DNA from: Croceicoccus mobilis
Lineage (GTDB): Bacteria > Pseudomonadota > Alphaproteobacteria > Sphingomonadales > Sphingomonadaceae
Direction: 5' to 3'
NCBI RefSeq assembly: GCF_001661965.1
Contig: NZ_LYWZ01000017.1
Coordinates: forward strand, 86,500 to 150,499
Length of the DNA: 64,000 nucleotides
How positions within the stretch are numbered: position 1 is the stretch's first letter; each line of letters opens with the position of its first letter. The notes below the pieces were generated by a model. The model was not told where the DNA came from and searched no databases. It saw nothing but the letters and a program-made list of their open reading frames with translations. Below are positions 8,211 through 16,796 of the stretch, piece by piece. The position numbers and the translations under genes were made by a program.

Positions 8211-9476
8211 TCAGCCGTGCGACACGCCCAGTTTCGCGCCGACCTTCGGTCCCGGATCGAACGTCAGGTTCAGGCTGCCGATGGTGTGGAATAGCAGGCT
8301 GGGCAGGTAATCGGTGTGGCTGCCATCGGCGACCTTGATGTTCTTCATCCGCGAGAGCAGCTTGGGAAAGGCGATGGTCATTTCCTTGCGCGCCAGCATC
8401 TGGCCAAGGCAGCGATGCGGGCTGGGCGCGCCAAATGCGAAATGGCGGATCGCGTTCTTGCGCGTGATGTCGAATTCTTCGGGGTTCTCGAACATGGCCG
8501 GATCGCGGCTCGCCGCGTCATAGCGCAGCAGGATGACGCCGCCCTTGGGGATCTTCGTGCCCGCCAGTTCGGTATCGTGCCGCGCGATCCGCCACATCGA
8601 GCTGGCCGGCGTTTCATAGCGCAGCATCTCCTCCACCGCATTGCCGGTGAGCGAGGGATCGTCGATCAGCGCCTGCAGCTGGTCGGGACGGCGCAGCAAT
8701 TGCACCAGCCCGCTCATCATCGTGTTGCGCGTAGTCTCGTTCCCCGCGACCGACGTTTCGAAGGCGAGCGCCGCCACCTCGGTATCGGTGAGGGGAATGA
8801 CCCCTTCGACATCGACGTGGATGAGGTTCGAAATGAGATCGTCACGCGGGCTCTCGCGCCGAGCGGCGACGAGATCCTTTATATAGCGTCGGGTCTGGGC
8901 CATCAGCCTGGCCGCCTCGATCTCCTGCTCTTTCGTGCCCATGCGGCCGACGACGGTGATCACCGCATCGGACCATTCCTTGACCCGGCGGAAATGTTCG
9001 CGCGGCATGCCCAGAATGTCGGCGATGATATAGGTGGGCAAAAGCACCGCGAATTCATCGACGAAATCGCAACTGCCGCGCTCGATGAAACCATCGATCA
9101 GCTCATCGACCAGCACTTCGATATCGGGGGCCATATTGGCAACGCGGCCCGTGGCAAAGGCGGCATTGACCTGCGCGCGGAAACGCTTGTGATCGGGATC
9201 GTCGGTGGTGAGCAGCAGGCCCGATGGCAAAGGCTCGCTTTCAAGGATTTCGGCCACTTCGGGATAGGCGTTGCCGGCCATCAGCAGATGGCTGAACTCG
9301 TTCGAAAAATCCTCCATCCGGCGCGCGCAATCGGACACCGCCTTGGCCTGGGTGACGATGAAAATCTCGTTGCCATTGGGGTCGAGCGTCCGTTTGACCG
9401 GCTCGTCCTCGCGCATTTTCGCCATCAGCGGATAGGCGTTTTTGAGGGTTTCCGCTTCGTAGAAAACGTCGGTCAT
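8211..9476 (-). CDS. Cytochrome P450
   Basis: Soluble class I-type bacterial P450 of 421 residues. It has the I-helix AGNETT (244-249, acid-plus-Thr pair for O2 activation), the K-helix E283-x-x-R286, and the haem loop FAFGAPSPHRCLG with C356 as thiolate ligand. It should hydroxylate or epoxidise the substrate using electrons from a ferredoxin, which is not encoded nearby. ATG 9476 with AGAGGA upstream is preferred to an ATG at 9518. The adjacent epoxide hydrolase gene suggests that an epoxide product is possible. Confidence 0.93.
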   Translation of the reverse strand: MTDVFYEAETLKNAYPLMAKMREDEPVKRTLDPNGNEIFIVTQAKAVSDCARRMEDFSNEFSHLLMAGNAYPEVAEILESEPLPSGLLLTTDDPDHKRFRAQVNAAFATGRVANMAPDIEVLVDELIDGFIERGSCDFVDEFAVLLPTYIIADILGMPREHFRRVKEWSDAVITVVGRMGTKEQEIEAARLMAQTRRYIKDLVAARRESPRDDLISNLIHVDVEGVIPLTDTEVAALAFETSVAGNETTRNTMMSGLVQLLRRPDQLQALIDDPSLTGNAVEEMLRYETPASSMWRIARHDTELAGTKIPKGGVILLRYDAASRDPAMFENPEEFDITRKNAIRHFAFGAPSPHRCLGQMLARKEMTIAFPKLLSRMKNIKVADGSHTDYLPSLLFHTIGSLNLTFDPGPKVGAKLGVSHG

Positions 9477-9528
9477 CAAGTCATCCTCTGGCTTCGCGGC
9501 CGATTCCCGCATCGGCATGATCTTATAT

Positions 9529-9544
9529 CGTCACCTAGCTTACC
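9529..9544. promoter_or_regulatory. Weak cluster 1 palindrome, site 5
   Basis: CGTCACCTAGCTTACC matches only 8 of 14 positions of the shared palindrome. It lies about 50 bases before the P450 start, inside the long operon, and could serve an internal promoter. Confidence 0.25.
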
Positions 9545-9607
9545 ACTTTTGGCCCGGAGGAAAAGACCCGATTGCCCCGCCTTTGCTGATCCAGCCCGGA
9601 TTTCCCC

Positions 9608-10771
9608 TCAGCTCAGCGAAGAGAAGAAGGCGCGATATTCCTCCAGCACGATCCCCGGCTGCTCCGCCGGAAGGAAATGACCGCCCGCCGGCACGCGCTG
9701 CCAGCGCCTGAGGTCGGTCTTTTCCGCCACGATGGCACGCGGCAGGAAAGCGACCTCACGCGGGGCGATGGCGACGCCAAAGGGAACGGGAATCGTCTTT
9801 GCCGCGTCGTTCAGGACCGGCCAGTCGATCTCCAGCCCAAAGCCCTTGAACTGCTCGGCATAGATCCGCATCGACGAACCGATGGTGTTGGTCAGCCAGT
9901 AAAGCGATGCCGTCGTACATAGGAAATCCCTGGAATAGGCGTTCAGGACATCGCCGTCGCAATCGCTCCAGTTGCGGCGCCGCTCCCACAGCCATGCGGC
10001 GGTGCCGATGGGCGAATCGGCCAGCGCATAGGCCAGCGTCTGCGGATCGGCGGATTGCACCGCGACATGGCTGGTGATGGTGGGCAGCGCCTCGAACGCG
10101 CGGGCCAGCATCCATTGCTCGTCCTCGGCAAAGGCATCGGGCCCGATCGTCGCGGGGTTGAGCCCCGGCAACATCATCAGCGAGACATGCGCGGCAATGA
10201 TGTGCTCCGCATGCGCGTGCCCCAGTTCCGCCGTGACGCCCGCGCCCCAGTCCCCGCCCGCCGCGGCAAAGCGGTCATAGCCCAGCATCGCCATCAGCTT
10301 GACCCACAGCTGCCCGATCCGGCGAAGCCCGATGCCCGTCGTGGCAAGCGGCGCGGAAAAGCATACGCCCGGAAGCGAAGGCACCACGACATCGAAGGCA
10401 GGGCCATCTCGCTCCCCCGTTACGAGCGGTTCGATCAGCGCGTGCCAGTCCCAGAATGTCCACGGCCAGCCATGGGTCAGGATCAGCGGGATCGCATCGG
10501 GGCGCCCGCTTTTCAGGTGGACGAAATGGATCGAAATACCGTCGATATCGGCGATGAACTGCGGCAGGCGATTCATTTTCGCCTGCTGCGCCTCCCAGTC
10601 GAAATCGCGCGCCCAGTATCGCGCCATGTCGGACAGCCAGTCCTGGTTGACGCCATAGCGCCAGTCGTCATTGCCGAAATCGCCGGGCCAGCTCGCCCCC
10701 TCGATCCGGCGGCGCATGTCGTCCACCCGTTCGGGCGCGATGGCGATTTCAAAGGGGAGCGGGGCGCTCAC
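9608..10771 (-). CDS. Epoxide hydrolase (alpha/beta-hydrolase, EHN domain)
   Basis: A 387-residue protein with the epoxide-hydrolase N-terminal domain (roughly residues 5-110) and an alpha/beta-hydrolase core. It shows the oxyanion motif HGWPWTF, the nucleophile elbow GGDWGAG with the catalytic Asp, and the C-terminal GGHFLPAE with the catalytic His. It would open an epoxide to a diol. The start is taken as GTG 10771, which overlaps the stop of the SnoaL-like gene (GTGA), giving the usual family length; a longer frame upstream only repeats that gene's DNA. Its P450 neighbour could supply the epoxide. Confidence 0.88.
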   Translation of the reverse strand: MSAPLPFEIAIAPERVDDMRRRIEGASWPGDFGNDDWRYGVNQDWLSDMARYWARDFDWEAQQAKMNRLPQFIADIDGISIHFVHLKSGRPDAIPLILTHGWPWTFWDWHALIEPLVTGERDGPAFDVVVPSLPGVCFSAPLATTGIGLRRIGQLWVKLMAMLGYDRFAAAGGDWGAGVTAELGHAHAEHIIAAHVSLMMLPGLNPATIGPDAFAEDEQWMLARAFEALPTITSHVAVQSADPQTLAYALADSPIGTAAWLWERRRNWSDCDGDVLNAYSRDFLCTTASLYWLTNTIGSSMRIYAEQFKGFGLEIDWPVLNDAAKTIPVPFGVAIAPREVAFLPRAIVAEKTDLRRWQRVPAGGHFLPAEQPGIVLEEYRAFFSSLS

Positions 10772-11238
10772 CACGGAAACTCGCGCACCGGGGCGGCTTC
10801 GCCCAGCCAGCGCGCAAAGCGGGAATCGGGGCGCGACCATTCCATCGCGGCGTGGCGCTTCATGATAAGCCAGCGATCGCCGGTCTTGACAAACTGGTCG
10901 TCATAGCGGCCGAAATGGTCGAACCCCAATTCGCTGGTCACGCAGACATAGGTGGTGGCATCAGCTGTCTCGGGACCGGTCAGTTCGATCATCGTGCTCG
11001 TCAGATTGTGCCGCTGGAAATTGGCATCGTCATAGGCGGCCCGGCTTTCCGCGCCGGGTTTCAGCATGGCGAGAATTTCCTCCAGCCCATGCGCATCGCC
11101 CAGCCCGCGTACCGAAAAATGCGCCTCGGGGTGGAAGACCTCGGCGTGGCGTTCGTAATCGGCGGTGTCGGCGTTGCGGTTATACAGTTCCAGCGTGTAT
11201 CGGATCGCCTCTCGCGCCAGTGCCTGATCGGGTGTCAT
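10768..11238 (-). CDS. SnoaL/NTF2-like protein
   Basis: A 156-residue alpha+beta cone protein of the SnoaL-like/NTF2 superfamily. Features are the N-terminal helices AIRYTLELYNRNADTADY, the HPEAHFSVRG strand, and a C-terminal FVKTGDRWLIMKRHA sheet typical of ring-hydroxylating dioxygenase beta-like and SnoaL-like proteins. Such proteins act as isomerases, cyclases, dehydratases or small oxygenase partners; no specific role can be read here. It overlaps the epoxide hydrolase start and follows the SDR gene by 12 bases in the long operon. Confidence 0.75.
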   Translation of the reverse strand: MTPDQALAREAIRYTLELYNRNADTADYERHAEVFHPEAHFSVRGLGDAHGLEEILAMLKPGAESRAAYDDANFQRHNLTSTMIELTGPETADATTYVCVTSELGFDHFGRYDDQFVKTGDRWLIMKRHAAMEWSRPDSRFARWLGEAAPVREFPW

Positions 11239-11250
11239 CGGTTCCTCTCC

Positions 11251-12024
11251 TTAGAACAGGCCGCGCGTCCAGCCGCCGTCGACGGCGATGGTCTGGCCGG
11301 TGATATAGCTGGCGCGGTCGGAACACAGGAACGCGGCAAGGCCCGACACTTCATCTGGCGTGCCGTTGCGCCCCATCTGGATTACCGGCGGCTCCTCGCG
11401 CGGGGTGCGCATGCCGCCGCCCGACTGCGCCTCGGTGTTGAGGCCGGTGTCGATGCTGCCCGGCGCGATCGTGTTGACGGTGATGCCAAAGGGCGCCAGC
11501 TCGTTCGAAAGGCTGCGCGCCAGCGCCACCGCCGCGGTGCGATAGGTGTTGGACAGCACGATATTGAAAAACCGGTGCGGCTCTTTCGCGCAAACCGAAC
11601 CGAGATTGACGATCCGGCCAAATCCCTGGTCCTTCATCGGCCCCATCACCTCGCGCACCAGCATGGCGAAGGACAGCACGACCTGGTCGTTGCTTTGGCG
11701 AAAGTCCTCGTCCGCCGCCTCGTCAAAGCCATAGCGCAGGATGGAACGCACATTGCCGATCACGATGTCGGGATCGCCGAAAGCCTCGCGAGTGCGCGCC
11801 ACCGCCTCCTGCACCCCGGCCTCGCTTGCCATGTCGGCGCTGATCGCGATGGCGGTGCCGCCAGCCACCTCGATCGCGGCGACGGTTTCGGCCAGCGGCC
11901 CTTCCCGCCGAGCGACGATGGCGACCCGCGCGCCCTCGCCCGCCAGTTCCATCGCGATGGCGCGGCCCATGCCCGCGCTCCCGCCGGAGACCAGTGCGAC
12001 GCGGTTCTCCAGCCCCAGCTTCAT
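11251..12024 (-). CDS. SDR-family protein lacking the catalytic lysine
   Basis: A 257-residue short-chain dehydrogenase fold with the dinucleotide motif SGGSAGMGRA (13-22) and the C-terminal IAVDGGWTRG. The active site is odd: the usual YxxxK reads Y161-R-T-A-A165, so the lysine is replaced by alanine, and NNAG is replaced by GNVRS (90-94). S143 (NLGS) remains. It may use another mechanism, bind without turning over, or be a divergent reductase. The ATG at 12024 is preferred; the frame further upstream only overlaps the preceding gene. It is part of the long operon. Confidence 0.82.
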   Translation of the reverse strand: MKLGLENRVALVSGGSAGMGRAIAMELAGEGARVAIVARREGPLAETVAAIEVAGGTAIAISADMASEAGVQEAVARTREAFGDPDIVIGNVRSILRYGFDEAADEDFRQSNDQVVLSFAMLVREVMGPMKDQGFGRIVNLGSVCAKEPHRFFNIVLSNTYRTAAVALARSLSNELAPFGITVNTIAPGSIDTGLNTEAQSGGGMRTPREEPPVIQMGRNGTPDEVSGLAAFLCSDRASYITGQTIAVDGGWTRGLF

Positions 12025-12034
12025 GCCCTGCGCC

Positions 12035-13252
12035 TCATTGGAAGCCGTAGGGGTCGTAGCGTCCATTGATGAACAGCTCGACCTGCGAAGATCCGCGCGA
12101 CACCGTGCCATCGGGGGCATAGGTGGTGACACGCGCCAGATATTCGGGGCCGTGGACCATGCTGCCGACGCTGGTGCCGGTGTTGAACCCTTCGGACGCG
12201 CCCGCGCCGCTGACGGAATGGGGCGTATATTGGAATGGCTGCACCGAATAATCGGCCGCCTCCCATTCCAGCGCAAGCTCCTCCGACCCGTGATAGGTGA
12301 AGAAAGTGCCGCCATCGTACCAGCTGCCCGGAAACGCGCCCATCGGCTGCACCACCCACGGCGGCGTCTCGATATCGAAGACCTGCTTCCACTCGCGCCC
12401 ATCTTTATCGGCCAGGAAGAAGGTGGCGCGTTTCAGGATGCGGGTGCCTTCGGTGAACTCCATCTCGTGCCGGCCAGAGACGAGCTCGACCTCCTCCTCG
12501 TCCCAGCCCTTGAAGATGCGGCCGCCAAAGGGGGTGCCGAACACGTCGTTCATCTTGCCCTGCACGCCCTCTGCCGTTTCGTGGACGTGGTAGAAGCCGC
12601 TGTATTCGCCCGTGCGAAAGCAGTTCCAGAACCGCATCGCGCGCTTGGGTCCTTCATCGTCCTCCATCGGCGGCAACAGGGTGGGGAGCGGGGAGAGCGG
12701 CGGGCGCGAGGCGTAAAGACCCCAGCTGTGATCGCGCGAACCCGACCAGCCTTCGGGTTCCACCTCCCAGCTCCGCTCGCTCGACTTGATCCAGCCGGTG
12801 CATTTGCCGGGCTGCGAATAGCGGCTCTGGTCGGTGGTGCGCCGCCCGCGATGGGTGGCGATGTGGTGGTCTTCCAGAAAGGCGGGCGAGGTTCCTTCCC
12901 ACATGATGTCGAACGAAACGCCGCTGTCGTTTTCAGCCAGTTCGATGCGGATGCGCTTCAATGGCTCGACGATGGTGACGCGGAACGGTCCCACCTCCAG
13001 CGCGACATTGCGGCGCCAGCAGCGGTTGAAGCGAATCGTGGTCTGATGCCCCGCGACGTTGAGCAGCACGCAGCCGCCGATCATGTCGGTATTGGGATTG
13101 ATGCGCAGATAGGTGCCAAGGAATACCTTTTCATCCGCATTGAACACGCCGAACCAGTACCCCTCGTCCCATGCATAATCGGTCGAGGGGATATAGGTCA
13201 CCGGATAGGGCGTCTGGTGGACGGGAAATTCGTCATATTGGCTAAGCTTCAC
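12035..13252 (-). CDS. AttH/CrtC-like beta-rich protein, function unknown
   Basis: A 405-residue, mostly beta-strand protein with many aromatic residues and the motif SGSRDHSWGL near residue 180. This pattern fits the lipocalin-like AttH/hydroxyneurosporene-synthase (CrtC-like) superfamily often found beside terpenoid or steroid catabolic genes. No signal peptide. GTG 13252 is preferred because GGGAGAG lies upstream; a TTG 15 bases earlier overlaps that site. It sits between a flavin dehydrogenase and an SDR in the operon. It may bind or hydrate a hydrophobic intermediate, but this is inference. Confidence 0.6.
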   Translation of the reverse strand: MKLSQYDEFPVHQTPYPVTYIPSTDYAWDEGYWFGVFNADEKVFLGTYLRINPNTDMIGGCVLLNVAGHQTTIRFNRCWRRNVALEVGPFRVTIVEPLKRIRIELAENDSGVSFDIMWEGTSPAFLEDHHIATHRGRRTTDQSRYSQPGKCTGWIKSSERSWEVEPEGWSGSRDHSWGLYASRPPLSPLPTLLPPMEDDEGPKRAMRFWNCFRTGEYSGFYHVHETAEGVQGKMNDVFGTPFGGRIFKGWDEEEVELVSGRHEMEFTEGTRILKRATFFLADKDGREWKQVFDIETPPWVVQPMGAFPGSWYDGGTFFTYHGSEELALEWEAADYSVQPFQYTPHSVSGAGASEGFNTGTSVGSMVHGPEYLARVTTYAPDGTVSRGSSQVELFINGRYDPYGFQ

Positions 13253-13283
13253 CGCATTCTCTCCCAATGGTTCCTTGGCGCGG

Positions 13284-14717
13284 TCAGGCCGGGGTCAGCC
13301 CCGGCAGCGGATCGTTGGCGAGCACTTCCTTGGCGGTTTCCTCGCCGGCGATACGGCCAAAGGTCAGCGCATTGCCGACCCCCATGCCGCCGCCCGAATA
13401 GCGCTTGCCCTGGATGCAGCCGACCGTTTCGCCCGCGGCGAACAGGCCGGGAATGATCTTGCCATTGCAGTCACGCACGCGAGTGGTGGCGTCGATATCG
13501 ACCCCGGCGCTGGTCTGGCCAATGACCGATGCGCGTACCTCGACCGCGAAAAACGGTGCCTTGTCGATGGGGAAATGCTTAGGTGCGTTCTTCTCCCATT
13601 CGGTATCGACGCCGCTTCGCGCATCCTCGTTATAGCGCGCCGCGGTCGAACGCAGGGCCAGCCGGTTGACGCCGATCATGTCGGCCAGATCGTCAAGCGT
13701 GTCGGCCTGCTTGATCCGCCCCGTCTTCACATGCTTGCGGATCAGATCCTCGTCCCAGGTCTGCGACACCTCGCCAGTGTGATAGGGGTCGGAAAAACGC
13801 TTGTCCTGACTCCCCTCGACCATCGTCTTTTCATCGAAGATGCCCCATGCATGGGCACGCGGCTGCTCGTTGATCAAGTAGCCCGACACCGCATAGGGCG
13901 CGTTTTCGGGCATGAAGCGATGGCCGTCATCGTTCACCAGCATCATCCACGGCGGCAGGAACGCTTCCACCGATTTGGGCACCAGCGCGGCCGACGGCAG
14001 GACAAGGCCCGTATCGATGCCGGTAATCTCGGCCCCGACCTGTTCGCCCAGCTTGATCCCATCGCCCAGGATAAAGGGCGCATCGTCGTGGACGGCGTAG
14101 ACGATATCGCCGTGCTGCGCGACAGAGGGGAAATATTTCGCCCGCATGGTGGGGCTGTTGCCCAGGCCGCCGGTGGTCAGCACCACCGCCTTGGCCTTCA
14201 GGTCCACGCCGTCGGCATGGACGCCGCAGACGCGGCCATCCTCGACCAGCAAGCGTTCGACGCGGGTCTTCAACGCGGTTTCGATTCCGCGGGCACCCAC
14301 TTCGTTCTTGAGGATTTCGCCAATCGTATAGCCCGAACCCTTGGTGCAATGGCCGCGCGGCACGGTATCGACGCCCGACTTCACCACCCATTCGTATTCG
14401 GCGCCAAGGCTGACCATCCATTCCACCGCCTCGGCGCTGCGATTGGCGAAGGTGCGGATGATATCGGGTCGGGTCTGCCACGCGTTCAGCGTCATAATGT
14501 AATCGTACATCGCCTGCGGGCTGTCCTCGATCCCTTGCGCCTTTTGCACCGAAGTGCCGGCGGCATAGATCACCCCGCCCGACAGCCATGTCGCACCGCC
14601 CAGCTTTTCATCAGCTTCCAGAATCATGACGCTGGCGCCCGCGTCATGCGCGACAATCGCCGCCGTCATGCCCGCACCGCCGCCGCCCACGACGATCACG
14701 TCGTAATCGTAGTCCAT
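13284..14717 (-). CDS. FAD-dependent dehydrogenase (fumarate reductase/KstD-like)
   Basis: A 477-residue flavoprotein with the N-terminal FAD motif VIVVGGGGAGMTAA, a GGATWLSGG block after the ADP-binding strand, and the C-terminal GLFAAGETVGC and RYSGGGMGVGNALTFGR blocks of the fumarate reductase/3-ketosteroid dehydrogenase superfamily. Members introduce or reduce C=C bonds next to a carbonyl. GGGAGAATGAC precedes the ATG. Its place with P450, SDR and beta-oxidation genes suggests desaturation of a cyclic ketone or enoyl intermediate, but the substrate is not established. Confidence 0.85.
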   Translation of the reverse strand: MDYDYDVIVVGGGGAGMTAAIVAHDAGASVMILEADEKLGGATWLSGGVIYAAGTSVQKAQGIEDSPQAMYDYIMTLNAWQTRPDIIRTFANRSAEAVEWMVSLGAEYEWVVKSGVDTVPRGHCTKGSGYTIGEILKNEVGARGIETALKTRVERLLVEDGRVCGVHADGVDLKAKAVVLTTGGLGNSPTMRAKYFPSVAQHGDIVYAVHDDAPFILGDGIKLGEQVGAEITGIDTGLVLPSAALVPKSVEAFLPPWMMLVNDDGHRFMPENAPYAVSGYLINEQPRAHAWGIFDEKTMVEGSQDKRFSDPYHTGEVSQTWDEDLIRKHVKTGRIKQADTLDDLADMIGVNRLALRSTAARYNEDARSGVDTEWEKNAPKHFPIDKAPFFAVEVRASVIGQTSAGVDIDATTRVRDCNGKIIPGLFAAGETVGCIQGKRYSGGGMGVGNALTFGRIAGEETAKEVLANDPLPGLTPA

Positions 14718-14798
14718 GTCATTCTCCCGGATTGCCGGCGTTTCTAGTGCCGGTCATAATTCTAGCGCGGCGGGGCGGCTGACCGCCCCGCACGACAA

Positions 14799-15782
14799 TC
14801 AGGCCACCAGTTCCAGTGCCGCCTTGCCGATGGAATCGGCACTGGGGGCAAAGGCGGATTCCAGCGGCTTGCAATAGGGCACTGCGCAAAACGCGCCGCC
14901 CACCCGCTTCACCGGCGCTTTCAGCTGGCCGAACAGTTCCTCGTTGATGACCGACGCGATTTCGGCGCCAATGCCGAATTCCTTCACCGCCTCGTGCACG
15001 ATCAGAGCGCGGCCGGTCTTTTTAACCGACGCCAGCACCGTTTCCCGGTCCCACGGAGAGATCGTGCGCAAGTCGATGACCTCCGCCTCGGTCCCGTCCT
15101 TGGCCATCTGATCGGCCACCGCCATGGCATGGTTCACCATCAGCGAATGGGTGATGATCGTAAGATCGCTGCCCTCGCGCGCGATGCGGGCTTTGCCCAG
15201 CGGGATTTTTTCCGCGGTGAAATCGGCGGGCATGAAATAGAGCTGGATGTTCTCGATGAACAGCACCGGATCATCGTCCTCGATCGCGGCGCGCAGCAGG
15301 CCATAGGCATCGGTCGGGTTCGACGGGGCGACGACCTTCATGCCGGGCGTATGGGCAAACCATGCCTCAAGGTAATCGGAATGCTGCCCGCCGGTCGAAA
15401 AGCCCGATCCCGTCATGGTGCGCACCACCATCGGCACCGCGGTCTGCCCGCCCGACATGAAGCGCAATTTCGCGGCATGGTTGGTCAGCATGTCCATCGC
15501 CACGGCGACGAAATTCATCAGCATGATCTCGGCCACCGGGCGGTATCCGCCGATCGCCGCGCCAATCGCAGAGCCGATGATCGCCTGTTCCGAAATCGGG
15601 GTGGACACGACGCGCTCGGCGCCGAACTTGGTCGACAGGCCCTTCGTAACGCCCATCACGCCGCCCTCTTCGGGATCGGCCACTTCCTCGCCCAGCGCTA
15701 GGACCTTGGGATCGGCTTCCATCGCATCGTGCAGCGCGCGATTGATGGCTTCGAGCATGGTGATTTTCGTTGTCTCGGTCAT
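14799..15782 (-). CDS. 2-oxo-acid dehydrogenase-type E1 beta subunit
   Basis: A 327-residue transketolase-like E1 beta subunit: the pyrimidine-binding domain (ALGEEVADPEEGGVMG near residue 27, then TPISEQAIIGSAIG) and a C-terminal transketolase domain (GRALIVHEAVKEFGIGAEIAS). It pairs with the alpha subunit encoded 8 bases upstream and completes the TPP active site. Together they would decarboxylate a 2-oxo acid or cleave a diketone, as in pyruvate, branched-chain or acetoin dehydrogenases. No intact E2 or E3 gene is in the window; the only E2 is a fragment at 42.5 kb. Confidence 0.9.
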   Translation of the reverse strand: MTETTKITMLEAINRALHDAMEADPKVLALGEEVADPEEGGVMGVTKGLSTKFGAERVVSTPISEQAIIGSAIGAAIGGYRPVAEIMLMNFVAVAMDMLTNHAAKLRFMSGGQTAVPMVVRTMTGSGFSTGGQHSDYLEAWFAHTPGMKVVAPSNPTDAYGLLRAAIEDDDPVLFIENIQLYFMPADFTAEKIPLGKARIAREGSDLTIITHSLMVNHAMAVADQMAKDGTEAEVIDLRTISPWDRETVLASVKKTGRALIVHEAVKEFGIGAEIASVINEELFGQLKAPVKRVGGAFCAVPYCKPLESAFAPSADSIGKAALELVA

Positions 15783-15789
15783 GGCAGCC

Positions 15790-16773
15790 TCACGCGATTT
15801 CCTGCGCGAACACGTCGCGCTTCAGTTCGATGGCATCGGGATAGTCGGCGTCATAGGCGGCCGCGACGGCGGCCTCGATGACCTCCTTGATGCCGCTTTC
15901 CATGCCGGCCAGCTCGTCCTCGCTGGCGATCCCCTCGTCGATCAGGCGCTGGCGCAGCGCGGGGACGGGGTCCTCCTGCTTGGCCTCGGCCAGTTCGCCG
16001 TGCTTCATGTAATCGCACATGTCGCCAATCAGATGGCCGTTGAAGCGGAAGGTCATCGCCTCGATCATGGTCGGCCCCTCACCCGCGCGAGCGCGGTCGA
16101 TGGCGACCTTGGCGGCGCCGTACATTTCGTCCGGATCATTGCCGTTCACCGTCACGCCGACCATGCCATAGGCATCGGCGCGCTTTGAATAGCGGTCGAT
16201 CTTGGTCGATTTCTGCATCGAGGTATGTTCGGCGTAGAGATTGTTCTGGCACAGGAAGATGACCGGCAGGTCGAACAGCGCCGCCATGTTCATGCTTTCG
16301 TGGAACGCGCCTATATTCGATGCGCCATCGCCGAACGTGGCGACCGCCACCTGCCCCTTGCCGTCAAGCTTCGCCGCCCAGCCCAGCCCCACGGCGATCG
16401 GCATGGACGACCCGACAATGCCGGTGGTGACCATACAGCCCGATTCCGGATGGGTCAGGTGCATCGGCCCGCCCTTGCCTTTGCACGATCCGGTGACGCG
16501 CCCGGCGAGTTCTGCCCACATGGTGTCGAGCGGAAACCCCTTGGCCACCATGTCATGCGTACCGCGATAGATCGTGCACAGGTAATCGTCGTCATTCAGG
16601 CTCATCGCCAGCGCCGAGGGGATGATTTCCTGCCCGCGCCCGCTGTAATAGGGGGTGACGAGCCGACCCGACTTCATCTCCTTGATGATCCGTTCGTCGT
16701 TAAGCTTGATGGTCGCCGCCTTGCGGTAGATCTCCAGCAAGGTCGCCTTGTCGGGCGTTGGGTAGTTAGACAT
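15790..16773 (-). CDS. TPP-dependent E1 alpha subunit
   Basis: A 327-residue E1 alpha subunit. The TPP-binding signature runs from GDGASN to QNN (near 147-178), and the YRGTHD stretch lies in the active-site loop. The length and the MHLTHPESG segment resemble acetoin/pyruvate dehydrogenase alpha subunits. AGAGGTGAG precedes the ATG. It is co-transcribed with acyl-CoA dehydrogenase, lyase and thiolase genes, which suggests that the pathway yields a 2-oxo acid or acyloin-type intermediate. It may borrow E2/E3 from elsewhere in the genome. Confidence 0.9.
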   Translation of the reverse strand: MSNYPTPDKATLLEIYRKAATIKLNDERIIKEMKSGRLVTPYYSGRGQEIIPSALAMSLNDDDYLCTIYRGTHDMVAKGFPLDTMWAELAGRVTGSCKGKGGPMHLTHPESGCMVTTGIVGSSMPIAVGLGWAAKLDGKGQVAVATFGDGASNIGAFHESMNMAALFDLPVIFLCQNNLYAEHTSMQKSTKIDRYSKRADAYGMVGVTVNGNDPDEMYGAAKVAIDRARAGEGPTMIEAMTFRFNGHLIGDMCDYMKHGELAEAKQEDPVPALRQRLIDEGIASEDELAGMESGIKEVIEAAVAAAYDADYPDAIELKRDVFAQEIA

Positions 16774-16796
16774 CTCTCACCTCTCGCTTCGAATTT

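Noticed and set aside
10852..14747. Long plus-strand frames (about 405, 571 and 490 codons) across the SnoaL-flavin dehydrogenase stretch
   Set aside because: All are antisense to well-supported operon genes and show no recognisable motifs.
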